DNA from: Kordia antarctica
Lineage (GTDB): Bacteria; Bacteroidota; Bacteroidia; Flavobacteriales; Flavobacteriaceae
NCBI RefSeq assembly: GCF_009901525.1
Contig: NZ_CP019288.1
Span: forward strand, 2,323,501 to 2,387,500
Direction: 5' to 3'
DNA: 64,000 nt
Shown: piece after piece, positions 8,218 to 17,845 of the stretch
How positions within the stretch are numbered: the stretch's first letter is position 1
Layout of the letters: the number at the start of each line of letters is the position of its first letter
The notes under the pieces: model-generated
What the model was told of the DNA's origin: nothing
Seen by the model: the letters and a program-made list of their open reading frames with translations, nothing else
The model's database searches: none
Translations under genes and position numbers: made by a program

Positions 8218-10527
8218 TTAAAATCGCACTGATAATCCACCACCTGCTCCAAAACGATTATCATAACTTGCCATTAAAGAAAAGTTTCTTGAAAGCATAT
8301 ATTCAGCTCCAGCACTCCAAGTTGTTTCAGAAGTAAAATTTTTATTTGTTGGTAGATTGTTTACCCAACCAAAATCCATTTGATATTCATAATATCCAAA
8401 TACAGATAGTTTTGGAAAGATCATAATACTTCTTCCTAGAGATATTCTTGGTCGTAGTTCATTATCAATTCGAGCATCAAGTGCAAATAAATACGGTGTT
8501 AAATAGCGAACACCAATAACTGCGATTGTTGAAAATTCATCAAGACTATCTTCCATTTCATTCTCGATATTGACACCTCCAAAAACTCGTAAGTAATCAT
8601 GTAAATAGCGTTCATACGTAAATTCTGCTTCTAAATTTTTATTCCATCCATATTCAATAGACGCATTAAATTGGTTTCTCAAATTAGAAGTTATCAAATT
8701 AATTGTAGTGTTATGTGAAGCAATATCTGCCATTCCCCATGAATACCATAAATCGGTTTCTTCAACAATTATAGAAACTGGATACTCTTTCATTCTTGGG
8801 TCTCTTGGCGTATCATACGATATTACTCTAGCCATACCACCCATCATGTGATATAAAATATGACAATGAAAAAACCAGTCGCCATTTTCGTCGCCATTAT
8901 TACCATAAAATTCTATGGTTACTTCTTGCATAGGCGGCACATTGACTGTGTGTTTGAGAGGTGAGTACTCCCCATTTTCATTGATAATCCTAAAGAAATG
9001 ACCATGTAAATGCATAGGATGGTGCATCATAGTAAGGTTGTTTAAAGTAATTCGTGTTACTTGATTGCCTTTTATCTTAATATTATCTGTTTCTGAAAGT
9101 GGTAAACCATTCATACTCCAGATATAGCGGTTCATATTTCCAGTAAGATTTAGCAATATTTCCTTTACGGGAATATTTTTGTCGTAGACCGTTTTTTCGG
9201 GTGACTTCAAATAATTATAATTATATTCTGAGAACAAACCCATTCCTTCCATTTTCTGTAAGGTGTCCGTTTTCATACCTTTCATAGAATCATCGCTATT
9301 CATCTCCATTCCTTTCATTTTGGAATGGTCCATATTTTTCATTGTATCATCTTTCTTTTCAGAATTATCCATATTCATTCCCTGCATGTTATCCATCTGC
9401 ATTCCGTACTCATCCTTCATTTTATGGCGTTCATCTTTTCCTGGTTGAAACTTTAAAGCGTGTGCTCCCATTTTCATATCCATCTTTGCCATTTTTTGCA
9501 TCATCCCAATCTTATCTGGTCTTGGAATATCCATAGCAGGTAATACTTTTCCATTTCCAATAAAAGCAGATGCAGTTCCTGAACCATCTTGCGCTGTGAT
9601 TTTGAATTCTATTTTACCATCTTCTGGTATGGTTACAATAAAATCGTAAGCTTCTGCTATACCTATAAAAGTTTTGTTCTTTTTAACAGGCACTACGTCA
9701 AGACCATCAGCCGAAACTAATAATGGCATCTCTCCACCAAAAGTCATCCAGAATGAGGTGGAAGCACCACCATCAATAATTCTCAATCGTACTTTTTCAC
9801 CAGGTTTAAATTCTGGATATTCTATACTTTGCTCTCCATTAATTAAAAAGGCAGGATAATACACATCGGCTATATCTGCTCCACCCATGCGCTGTCTCCA
9901 AAAATTGAGTTGTGCTCCAAAGGCTCCACGTACAATAACCTGATTCAATGGTGTAGCGGTTCCTTTTTTGATACTGTACCATTCATTACCTCGTTTTAAA
10001 TTGCGAAGTACATTCATTGGTTTTTCATTAGTCCAGTCTGAAAGCATCAGAACAAGTTCTTTATCATAATCCAATGTCTTTTCTTTAGGCAGAATAACAA
10101 TAGAACCATACACACCACTTTGTTCTTGCAACATCGTGTGTGAGTGATACCAATACGTTCCTGATTGTTTTATAGGGAATTCGTACTTCTGCGTATGCCC
10201 AGGTTCTATTGGTGGTGTATTTAAAAAAGGCACACCATCATAGAAATTGGGAAGTAATAGTCCGTGCCAATGCACAGAGGTTTCTACACTCATCTCGTTT
10301 TTTACATAGATAACCGCATATTCTCCTTCGGTAAATTCTAAAGTAGGACCAGGAATTGTTCCGTTGACAGTCATTCCCATAACATCTTTTCCTGCTTTAT
10401 TAACCGTTGCTTGACGTAAGGTTATGGTATGTTCTCTAACAGGTAAATTATCAACGTTACCTTCCACAGACTGTGAAAAAATTGGTTGACTAACAATTAG
10501 AATTAGTATAAATTTTAGATATTTCAT
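8218..10527 (-). CDS. Multicopper oxidase fused to a CopB-like outer-membrane beta-barrel
   Basis: The 769-residue protein has a signal peptide and cupredoxin domains with all copper ligand motifs: HWHG (86-89), WYHSH (126-130), HHPMHLHGH (502-510) and HCHILYHMMGGM (554-565). This is the CopA/PcoA class that oxidises Cu(I) in the periplasm. A Met/His-rich insert occupies about 341-430, including NMDHSKM. After residue about 590 the sequence changes to alternating beta-strands ending in GGGLSVRF, the look of a CopB/PcoB-type outer-membrane barrel. CopA and CopB are usually separate proteins; here they appear fused in one chain with no internal stop. Oxidase activity is well supported; the barrel is inferred from strand pattern and aromatic C-terminus. 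Confidence 0.9.
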   Translation of the reverse strand: MKYLKFILILIVSQPIFSQSVEGNVDNLPVREHTITLRQATVNKAGKDVMGMTVNGTIPGPTLEFTEGEYAVIYVKNEMSVETSVHWHGLLLPNFYDGVPFLNTPPIEPGHTQKYEFPIKQSGTYWYHSHTMLQEQSGVYGSIVILPKEKTLDYDKELVLMLSDWTNEKPMNVLRNLKRGNEWYSIKKGTATPLNQVIVRGAFGAQLNFWRQRMGGADIADVYYPAFLINGEQSIEYPEFKPGEKVRLRIIDGGASTSFWMTFGGEMPLLVSADGLDVVPVKKNKTFIGIAEAYDFIVTIPEDGKIEFKITAQDGSGTASAFIGNGKVLPAMDIPRPDKIGMMQKMAKMDMKMGAHALKFQPGKDERHKMKDEYGMQMDNMQGMNMDNSEKKDDTMKNMDHSKMKGMEMNSDDSMKGMKTDTLQKMEGMGLFSEYNYNYLKSPEKTVYDKNIPVKEILLNLTGNMNRYIWSMNGLPLSETDNIKIKGNQVTRITLNNLTMMHHPMHLHGHFFRIINENGEYSPLKHTVNVPPMQEVTIEFYGNNGDENGDWFFHCHILYHMMGGMARVISYDTPRDPRMKEYPVSIIVEETDLWYSWGMADIASHNTTINLITSNLRNQFNASIEYGWNKNLEAEFTYERYLHDYLRVFGGVNIENEMEDSLDEFSTIAVIGVRYLTPYLFALDARIDNELRPRISLGRSIMIFPKLSVFGYYEYQMDFGWVNNLPTNKNFTSETTWSAGAEYMLSRNFSLMASYDNRFGAGGGLSVRF

Positions 10528-10547
10528 TATATAAGTTTGTATAGATT

Positions 10548-10658
10548 TTATTTGTTTGTTAAATAGTTAATAATTGTCATCTGCGCATAAATAAGGCCTT
10601 CTACTTGACTGTGACAATCATTGAGCGTCATTCCTTGTAATTTATATATGTGCTTCAT
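10548..10658 (-). pseudogene. Truncated HMA-domain fragment with broken metal site
   Basis: The 36-codon frame encodes a typical HMA start, MKHIYKLQGMTLNDCHSQVE, where an intact domain has GMTCxxC. The first Cys is Leu, and the product stops at 36 residues instead of about 70. Its ATG overlaps the stop of the DUF457-type gene (ATGA), and it lies just upstream of the multicopper oxidase. It is most likely a decayed copper chaperone; a functional 36-residue peptide cannot be excluded. Confidence 0.6.
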
Positions 10659-11626
10659 TTTAAATCCTTTTTATGCATTCCAGTATTTAACTTATAATTG
10701 CCATTTGAATTTGGTACAACTTCAAAATAAAAAGCTGTTGGTGCTCTGTAACTTCCATACGTTCGAATGCCTTGCATATCGCATTGCATATTATATAACC
10801 GTATTTTTCCATCGTTTTCTGCTACAGTATAAAACCCTTTTGAAAACCATTTTAATGTAGAAGCCAATTCAGCATCTATATTATCCAATAAATAATCATT
10901 TATCGGAAACTCGGTAAAGGTTATTGGGTTTTGTGATAGATTATTATACTTACCAATAAATAAACTGTTTTTAGTTTTAGCAACACCATACCAACTAACA
11001 CTCCCAATTTTTACAGGAACAGTTAATAAACTTTTATACGGAATGTTTTCTGCTTTTAACTGCGCATCAAACTTTTGATTAACATAGCTTTTAATACCTA
11101 AAGTTGATACTAGATACAACGTGCTTATTACAAGCCCAATTTTACTGAATAAACCTCTATTTTTTTTGTTCCTGAAAAGTGTTAGACTTAAAATTAATCC
11201 AATCAATAATGGAACTGTATAAAAAGGATCTACAATATTAATGCTATCAAAACTTACGCGATAGTTTGAAAATGGCAGTAGTAATTGAGTTCCATAAGTT
11301 GTGAACGCATCTAACAGCATGTGCGTAATTAATGCTAACCAACTAAAGACCCAAAGTCTCCAATATAAAACATGTTTTGTCCACTTTATTTTTGATAAAA
11401 TAAAAGCAATTAAAAATGCTCCTATCAAGCTAAATAGAATGGAATGACTGAATCCTCTATGAATACTTATTCGTTCTATGTCTGAATAAAATGGTAACAA
11501 AGCAATATCAAGGTCAGGAATAGTAGCTATAACCGCGCCTAAAATTGCGCCTTTACTTCCAATTTTTTTACCGAGTATTACCTCTCCAATAACTGCTCCT
11601 AATGTTGCTTGCGTTAAACTATCCAT
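10655..11626 (-). CDS. Membrane metal-dependent hydrolase (DUF457/YdjM-like)
   Basis: The 323-residue protein matches the YdjM/DUF457 inner-membrane family. It shows MDSLTQATLGAVIGE at the start, IPDLDI near 37-42, HRGFSHSILFS near 56-66 and THMLLDAFTTYGTQLL near 102-117, with several transmembrane helices in the first 190 residues. The conserved His and Asp residues suggest metal-dependent hydrolase chemistry; the substrate is unknown. The C-terminal 130 residues are soluble. It lies between the TolC gene and the HMA fragment in the efflux unit. Confidence 0.8.
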   Translation of the reverse strand: MDSLTQATLGAVIGEVILGKKIGSKGAILGAVIATIPDLDIALLPFYSDIERISIHRGFSHSILFSLIGAFLIAFILSKIKWTKHVLYWRLWVFSWLALITHMLLDAFTTYGTQLLLPFSNYRVSFDSINIVDPFYTVPLLIGLILSLTLFRNKKNRGLFSKIGLVISTLYLVSTLGIKSYVNQKFDAQLKAENIPYKSLLTVPVKIGSVSWYGVAKTKNSLFIGKYNNLSQNPITFTEFPINDYLLDNIDAELASTLKWFSKGFYTVAENDGKIRLYNMQCDMQGIRTYGSYRAPTAFYFEVVPNSNGNYKLNTGMHKKDLK

Positions 11627-11674
11627 TTAAAAAATTAATTAGTGTTTGTGTCCGTTTTCGTTATTGTTTTCATT

Positions 11675-12892
11675 TTAATTACTTAAATAATTAATTATTG
11701 CCGCTTGAATGAAGTAACCTTTGATGGATTCAATTAGGTTGATTTGGAACTTCAATTGTAATTCCTGCACATCTAATACATCATTAAAATTAATAGTTCC
11801 AGTCTCATAGTTTTTAATCAGAATCTCTTCAGCATTGTTGGCTTGTTTTAAATTATCGGATTGAATATTGAACTTAATTTTTGTTGCCTCTCGATTATAT
11901 TGTGCATCTGCCAATAGTGTTTCAAGTTTGTTCAACCTATCCTCTTTCTGAGATTGTATTTGCAATTGCTTTAATTCATTCTGTTTTGTGACAGACTTAT
12001 ACTTATTATTAAATATTGGAATTGAAATAGAAACCATTGGCATCAAGATATCTTTTCCATTGTCGGTAAAATTCATACCTGGACGTTCCGAAACTGGAAC
12101 ATAATCCAAACCAAAACCAATATTTGGGGCACTTTCTTTTTGATTTAATAATTCAGATTGCTCAACAGACTCATACAATTTATCGTACTTTATAAGTTCT
12201 GGGTTCAGTAGAAGGTTACCTCTTGAAATCAATATATCATCATCTGGAATCGTCATTTCTTTAACTACCACCACCACTATAGTTTCATTTCGATTTAAGA
12301 GATTATTGAAGGCTACTTGTTCTGCCAGAAAATCTTGTTCCAATACTTCTTTTTGCTGTATCAGTTCATTCTGTCGTATTTGAAGACGAAGCACATCCAC
12401 CGCAGATGCCTTACCAACTTCTACAGAAGTTAACGCAAGACGCTCATAGGTATCCAAAAGCTCGATGTTTTCATCAAGAACAAATTGTTTTGCTCTAATG
12501 GCGTAAAGCTTATAATAGGATTGAGAAACTGCTAAAGCAAGTTTTCTCTTGGCTATGACAATATCTACATATTGGGTTTCTGCCATTGAGCTTGCGTAGT
12601 TTTCCCTTGCGGTAATAGTACCGAACCAAGGCAACATCTGTTTTACAGAAAAACGTGCACGCTGCGCTCCTGTACGTGTTTCAGGTTCACTCACAAAATA
12701 ACCCACGCTTACTTCTGTATTTGGAAGTGTATTTACCTCATTTACTTTTTCTTCGGCAATAGTATAGCGCAATTCAAAAGCTTGAATTTCAGGATTGTTC
12801 TTTTCGGCTTCCTGAATATAGGATGCTAACTGCTGTGCGTTTGTTTCCGCGAAAGCGAAAAAAACAAGTCCTATTAAAATTATATATCTCAT
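11675..12892 (-). CDS. cusC: TolC/CusC-type outer-membrane efflux channel
   Basis: The 405-residue protein has a signal peptide ending near ETNAQQ and two repeated TolC-family halves made of long coiled-coil helices (for example RLQIRQNELIQQKEVLEQD and the ILIKNYETGTINFNDVLDVQ motif near the C-terminus). It forms the outer-membrane duct of the RND metal pump. Its start overlaps the stop of the CusA gene by 4 bp (ATGA), showing coupling. It is somewhat shorter than E. coli CusC and lacks a lipobox. Substrate is inferred from its transporter partner. Confidence 0.9.
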   Translation of the reverse strand: MRYIILIGLVFFAFAETNAQQLASYIQEAEKNNPEIQAFELRYTIAEEKVNEVNTLPNTEVSVGYFVSEPETRTGAQRARFSVKQMLPWFGTITARENYASSMAETQYVDIVIAKRKLALAVSQSYYKLYAIRAKQFVLDENIELLDTYERLALTSVEVGKASAVDVLRLQIRQNELIQQKEVLEQDFLAEQVAFNNLLNRNETIVVVVVKEMTIPDDDILISRGNLLLNPELIKYDKLYESVEQSELLNQKESAPNIGFGLDYVPVSERPGMNFTDNGKDILMPMVSISIPIFNNKYKSVTKQNELKQLQIQSQKEDRLNKLETLLADAQYNREATKIKFNIQSDNLKQANNAEEILIKNYETGTINFNDVLDVQELQLKFQINLIESIKGYFIQAAIINYLSN

Positions 12893-15800
12893 TTTGTAGC
12901 TCTTTTTAATTGAAATTCTTGTTTCCAGCTAAATAAAACTGGTACAACAAACAATGTTATAAGTGCAATAAGCATCCCACCAAAAGATGGAATTGCCATT
13001 GGTATCATTATATCACTACCACGACCTGTTGATGTTAGTACTGGTAGTAACGCAAGGATAGTTGTCGCAGTTGTCATTAGACAAGGACGAATACGCTTTT
13101 CACCAGCTTCAACCACAGATGCTCGTATTTCTTTCTTGGTTACTGGTGTATTTCTATCAAAAGTTTGTTTTAGATAAGTTGCCATTACCACACCATCATC
13201 CGTAGCAATACCAAAGAGCGCAATAAACCCTACCCAGACCGCGACACTCAAGTTTATAGGATGCATTTGGAAAAGGTCTCGAAGGTTTTCGCCAAAGAAG
13301 TTAAAATTCAAGAACCAGTCTTGACCATAGCACCAAATCATTATAAAACCACCAGCAAATGCTACTGCGATACCTGTAAATACCATTAATGATGTACTTA
13401 CAGAACGGAACTGGAAATAAAGAATAAGAAATATAATTCCCAATGCTAATGGTACAACCACACCCAAAGTTTTTTCGGCTCGTAGTTGATTTTCATACGT
13501 ACCAGTAAATCGATAGTTAATCCCTTTTGGGACTATAAGTTCGCCACTATCTATTTTTTCTTGTATAAGTGCTTGTGCGCCTTCAACTACATCAACTTCG
13601 GCATAGCCATCCAATTTGTCGAATAGTACATAGCCTACCAAGAATGTGTCCTCACTTTTTATGACTTGTGGTCCTTTTTCATATCTAATAGTAACAAGCT
13701 CGCTCAATGGAACTGGATTTCCATTTGAAACTGGAACATGAATGTCTTTTAAATCATTTGGATTTGCCCTTAATTCTCTCGGATAGCGCACACGAATACC
13801 ATATCGTTCTCTACCTTCAACGGTTTGCGTTAGCACCATTCCTCCAACAGACACCTGAATGACTTGCTGTACTTGTTCTACGGTAATACCATATCGTGCA
13901 AGTTGCTCTCTATCAATATCCAAAAGCAGATAAGGTTTCCCGACAATACGGTCAGCAAAGACAGCTTCATCCTTAACACCATCTGCTTGTTTTAATATGC
14001 CTTCTAGTTGTACTCCAAATGCTTCAATTTCTTTTAAGTCTTGTCCTTTTACCTTTATTCCCATAGGTGCTCGCATACCAGTTTGCAACATTACCAAACG
14101 TGTTTCAATAGGCTGTAGTTTAGGTGCTGACGTAACTCCTGGAAGCTTTGTAACCTTAATAATTTCTTTCCAAATATCATCTGGTGATTCAATTTCTGGT
14201 CGCCAGTTTCTATAGTATTCTCCGTCATCATCTGGTATGAGTTGTGAACGATGAACCGAAAATGGGTCTTTGATTTTGGAAGCATCATAGTCTGCTGCTT
14301 CATCGACTTCGTTATTTGGGTTTATAACCAAGCTTCCATCTTTCAGAATAAACAGTCCGTCTTTGTCTACTTTATAACGTTGCCTAGCTCTTTTATCATT
14401 TAAAACATATTCTGATTTATATTGAATGACATTTTCATACATAGATAGCGGCGCTGGATCTAACGCCGATTCTGTTCGACCAGATTTACCAACAACCGTT
14501 TCAATTTCTGGAATACTAGCTACAGCCATATCCAGTTGTTGTAGAACGCGTTTATTCTCTTCAACACCAGCGTGCGGCATAGAAGTAGGCATTAAGAGAA
14601 AGGATCCTTCATTTAAAGAAGGCATAAACTCTTTGCCTGTATTTTTCATAATCATCACACCCATTATAATGATTGCTGTAGGTAGTGAAAGAAATAAGAT
14701 TTTATTACGTAATGCCCAGTTAAGAATGCGCACATAATACCTTCTAAATAAAGTAAAAACGCCCAACAAACCAAAACAGATAAGCCCAACGAAGATCAAG
14801 TTCCAAAAGATGCTTCTATCTACTCCTAGTGGTCTCCAATATTCTGCCAATAAAAATATAATCGCGAATGCCGATATAAATATGTTAATGGTATTTGCAC
14901 GACTTGATGTTAGTTTTTCTCTTAATCTTAAAAATCCAGTAATTGCAAACGCTAATAATATCAAGCCAAGAAAATAACCAGAAACAATAGAAATAACACC
15001 AAGAACTACGAGTGCTCCATTTAAAATATAATTGTATAATTTTTTAACACTACGCTGCTTAAAAAGGAAGGCGGCAAATGGCGGTATTAAAAACAAAGCA
15101 ACTATAAGGGATGCCGTTAGTGCCGACGTTTTTGTAAATGCCAAGGGTCTAAATAATTTTCCTTCGGCACCAATCATTGTAAATACTGGAATAAAACTTA
15201 TAATTGTGGTCATTACAGCTGTTAGTATAGCTCCAGAGACTTCAGCAGTTGCATTATAAACCACCGTATTTATCGGTAATTTCTGGTCATTTTCATCTAA
15301 ATGCCGTAGCACATTTTCTGAAAGAATAACACCTACATCCACCATCGTACCAATTGCTATAGCAATACCCGATAAGGCAACAATATTGGCATCCACATTA
15401 AACAGTTTCATTGATATAAATACCATCAAGACGGCAACCGGAAGCAGTCCAGAAATAAGTATAGAAGCCCTCAAATTAAATAACATCATAATGATGACAA
15501 AAATGGTAATGAGTATTTCTAATGAAAGTGCTTCGTCTAGGGTTTCCAGCGTTTCTTGAATCAATTCTGTCCTATCATAAAAGGGAACAATGGTAAGCTG
15601 TGACGTTCTCCCGTCACTCAATGTTTTTGAAGGTAAACCTGCACTTAATTCATTAATTTTTTCTTTTACATTATTGATGACTTCCATTGGGTTTGCACCA
15701 TAACGAGCCACAACGACACCACCGACTACTTCTGCTCCTTCTTTATCCAAGATTCCTCTCCTAGTGGCGGGACCGTGAGATACTTTTGCTATATCTTTAA

Positions 15801-16626
15801 TTCGGATTGAAGTAAAATCTTGAGAGGTAACTACAGCATTTTCTAGGTCTGAGATGGACTTAATGTACCCTAAACCTCGTATAAGATATTCCGCTTGGTT
15901 AATTTCTAAGGTCTGTGCACCGACGTCCTTATTACTTTGTTTAACTGCTTTAACTACTTCATTTAAGCCTATTTTATACTGCTTCATCAACTCTGGGTTG
16001 ACATCAACTTGGTATTCCAAAACATATCCACCAATAGAGGCTACTTCAGAAACACCACTAGCAGAAGATAATGCATACTTAACATAGAAGTCTTGAATGC
16101 TTCGCAATTCCTGTAAATCCCATCCACCAGTTACATTACCATTCTCATCACGCCCTTCGAGTGTGTACCAATATATCTGTCCAAGACCAGTCGCATCAGG
16201 ACCAAGTGCTGGATTAACTCCGTCAGGAAGCAAACCAGATGGTAATGAATTAAGTTTTTCGAGAATACGGCTTCTGCTCCAGTAAAACTCAATATCTTCT
16301 TCAAAAATGATGTAGATACTAGAGAACCCAAACATTGATGAACTACGGATGGTTTTAACTCCAGGAATACCTAGAAGAGAGGTAGTTAGTGGATAGGTGA
16401 TTTGATCTTCTATATCTTGTGGAGAACGACCATCCCATTTTGTAAAGACAATTTGTTGGTTTTCACCAATATCTGGTATTGCGTCTACTGCCACTGGATT
16501 ACGTGGAAAGGAACCTGTGTTCCATTCAAAAGGTGCATTTACAACGCCCCAAGCCACAAATAAGGTCAGTAACAAAACAGCTACTAGTTTATTTTCTATT
16601 AAAAATTTAATGCTTTTATTTAGCAT
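12889..16626 (-). CDS. cusA: CusA/CzcA-family heavy-metal RND transporter
   Basis: This is the inner-membrane proton-driven pump of the efflux complex. Start 16626 (MLNKSIKFLIENK) is chosen because the family always begins just before the first helix; an in-frame Met 23 codons upstream adds an unlikely extension. The 1245 residues show the RND layout of two six-helix bundles and two periplasmic loops. Family stretches include NAVVTSQDFTSIRIKDIA, the helix-4 GTMVDVGVILSENV segment and GIATDDGVVMATYLKQ. At about 1245 residues it is some 200 longer than E. coli CusA, with an extra segment in the second periplasmic loop. It is followed, with a 4-bp overlap, by the TolC gene. Confidence 0.95.
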   Translation of the reverse strand: MLNKSIKFLIENKLVAVLLLTLFVAWGVVNAPFEWNTGSFPRNPVAVDAIPDIGENQQIVFTKWDGRSPQDIEDQITYPLTTSLLGIPGVKTIRSSSMFGFSSIYIIFEEDIEFYWSRSRILEKLNSLPSGLLPDGVNPALGPDATGLGQIYWYTLEGRDENGNVTGGWDLQELRSIQDFYVKYALSSASGVSEVASIGGYVLEYQVDVNPELMKQYKIGLNEVVKAVKQSNKDVGAQTLEINQAEYLIRGLGYIKSISDLENAVVTSQDFTSIRIKDIAKVSHGPATRRGILDKEGAEVVGGVVVARYGANPMEVINNVKEKINELSAGLPSKTLSDGRTSQLTIVPFYDRTELIQETLETLDEALSLEILITIFVIIMMLFNLRASILISGLLPVAVLMVFISMKLFNVDANIVALSGIAIAIGTMVDVGVILSENVLRHLDENDQKLPINTVVYNATAEVSGAILTAVMTTIISFIPVFTMIGAEGKLFRPLAFTKTSALTASLIVALFLIPPFAAFLFKQRSVKKLYNYILNGALVVLGVISIVSGYFLGLILLAFAITGFLRLREKLTSSRANTINIFISAFAIIFLLAEYWRPLGVDRSIFWNLIFVGLICFGLLGVFTLFRRYYVRILNWALRNKILFLSLPTAIIIMGVMIMKNTGKEFMPSLNEGSFLLMPTSMPHAGVEENKRVLQQLDMAVASIPEIETVVGKSGRTESALDPAPLSMYENVIQYKSEYVLNDKRARQRYKVDKDGLFILKDGSLVINPNNEVDEAADYDASKIKDPFSVHRSQLIPDDDGEYYRNWRPEIESPDDIWKEIIKVTKLPGVTSAPKLQPIETRLVMLQTGMRAPMGIKVKGQDLKEIEAFGVQLEGILKQADGVKDEAVFADRIVGKPYLLLDIDREQLARYGITVEQVQQVIQVSVGGMVLTQTVEGRERYGIRVRYPRELRANPNDLKDIHVPVSNGNPVPLSELVTIRYEKGPQVIKSEDTFLVGYVLFDKLDGYAEVDVVEGAQALIQEKIDSGELIVPKGINYRFTGTYENQLRAEKTLGVVVPLALGIIFLILYFQFRSVSTSLMVFTGIAVAFAGGFIMIWCYGQDWFLNFNFFGENLRDLFQMHPINLSVAVWVGFIALFGIATDDGVVMATYLKQTFDRNTPVTKKEIRASVVEAGEKRIRPCLMTTATTILALLPVLTSTGRGSDIMIPMAIPSFGGMLIALITLFVVPVLFSWKQEFQLKRATK

Positions 16627-16730
16627 AAAAATGAGTTTTAAGTATTTATAATTTTTGTTGTAAAAAACAACAAACAAGCATTTTAGTCCATACAAATGAA
16701 TGTTGGACTACAGTACTAATTACTTAAAAA

Positions 16731-17147
16731 TCAAATAAGGAAAGTTTGGTCTAAAACTTGAATATCCCTGACCAAAGGAGGAGGAGAATAATCTCTAAAC
16801 GAAGGATTTTTAGTTTGTAACCCTTCAAATAAATTTATATAAGAATATAAAAAAGTAGTAACAAAAATTTGCTGTTCTTTTTCTAATTTATCAAAAGATG
16901 TCTTTAAATTATCTTGCCCATCAACAGTAAATTGTTCATCACTACAGCAATCTTTCTTTGTAATGCTACATTCTGACGAGGATAATTTTTGTTGAACTTC
17001 CATACCGCAAGTTTCAGCATGACCAAACAAGGAAGAATCTACTAAAACATCACCACAATAATGGCTCTCGACAGTAAAAGACAAGGTCGATAACAACACT
17101 AAAAGTGCCATAGAAAATGATGATATTTTATAAAAAGTTTTCTCCAT
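16731..17147 (-). CDS. HYC_CC_PP family secreted protein (copy 1)
   Basis: The 138-residue protein has an N-terminal signal helix (about 9-27) and the three marks that give the family its name: SHYCGD near 28-33, KKDCCSD near 64-70 and YSPPPL near 124-129. The paired Cys and His suggest metal binding in the periplasm, and the family is typically found beside copper genes in Bacteroidota. It lies 104 bp upstream of cusA and likely opens the efflux operon. A divergent paralogue lies at 17846. Function is not established. Confidence 0.85.
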   Translation of the reverse strand: MEKTFYKISSFSMALLVLLSTLSFTVESHYCGDVLVDSSLFGHAETCGMEVQQKLSSSECSITKKDCCSDEQFTVDGQDNLKTSFDKLEKEQQIFVTTFLYSYINLFEGLQTKNPSFRDYSPPPLVRDIQVLDQTFLI

Positions 17148-17265
17148 TAATTTTACAAAGTTACAAAAATTTTAGCATTATAATTTTGTTTAACATAATT
17201 TTAAATGTCTCGCTTAAGAAAATATTGGATTTAATAAATTGATTTACTGACGCTTACAATATAGT

Positions 17266-17657
17266 CTACAGGTTTTTAATCTCTAAAGGAGGATTGCCAT
17301 AATCAAAGCCAGATGATTCATATATTTATCTTTAAAAGAAATTTTTAATTGTGCATGAGCGACACCATAAAATGTTCGTTTCTCCGATGGGACTTTCAAA
17401 GAGGAAAGTTCTTTAAATTTTATTTTATTTGCTAAATCTACTAACTCCTTCCATTGTTTATTATCTACTTTCATAGAACTGTTTTTTACCCCAGTTCTAT
17501 CTTCACTAAAAACAAGTGTCTCTTTATCTATTTCAATTTTCTGATAATAACCTTTGGATATAGCCTCATATTCTAAAGAAAGATCATTCATTTTCTCTTG
17601 AGAAAATGCTGATTGTACAATCGTAATTGTTAAAATTGTTAAAAGTATTCTTTTCAT
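17266..17657 (-). pseudogene. Frameshifted secreted protein gene
   Basis: The frame from 17657 encodes a signal peptide (ends QSAFSQ) and about 90 residues of a small secreted protein, then runs to an early stop at 17283 with an unlikely tail. In the neighbouring frame the DNA from about 17325 down to 17266 reads YESSGFDYGNPPLEIKNL then a stop. This is a far more protein-like ending and follows smoothly from KDK. One lost or gained base near 17322-17328 explains it. Either the gene is broken or the sequence has an error there. No function is recognised. Confidence 0.65.
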
Positions 17658-17720
17658 AATGGATATTAATAATTGTGGCTTTACATCTTACAAATTTATT
17701 AATCTATATTTTAATACAAC

Positions 17721-17734
17721 ATGACGAAAGTCAT
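17721..17734. promoter_or_regulatory. Perfect inverted repeat, candidate operator
   Basis: The sequence ATGACGAAAGTCAT is a perfect 5-bp inverted repeat with a 4-bp spacer, placed between the divergent minus-strand and plus-strand metal genes. The half-sites and spacing resemble Crp/Fnr-type sites (TGAC-N4-GTCA). No such regulator is encoded in the window. Confidence 0.4.
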
Positions 17735-17756
17735 ATTTTTGTTCAATCTTTAAAAT

Positions 17757-17764
17757 TACATTTG
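17757..17764 (+). promoter_or_regulatory. Possible -7 element TACATTTG
   Basis: TACATTTG matches the Bacteroidota -7 consensus TAnnTTTG and lies about 80 bp before the plus-strand HYC_CC_PP gene, just after the inverted repeat at 17721. A TTTTTG lies about 16 bp upstream, closer than the usual 19-20 bp, so the match is only partial. Confidence 0.3.
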
Positions 17765-17845
17765 CTTAATTGGTTTAATGATTTAAAATGTAAATACTTA
17801 ATATTAAGTATTTTAATATCAAACAATAATACATAACTTTCTAAT

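Noticed and set aside
11627-11674. Micro-frame after the TolC gene ending in NENGHKH
   Set aside because: Only about eleven codons with no start codon in that frame; could be the tail of a lost gene, but there is not enough sequence to support it.
16627-16695. Longer N-terminus for the CusA transporter
   Set aside because: The extra 23 residues precede the conserved start MLNKSIKFLIENK and have no counterpart in the family.
17156-17163. TAACTTTG (-7-like) on the minus strand before the HYC_CC_PP gene
   Set aside because: It would place the transcript start at the start codon, with no upstream TTG at the right distance; AT-rich DNA gives such matches by chance.
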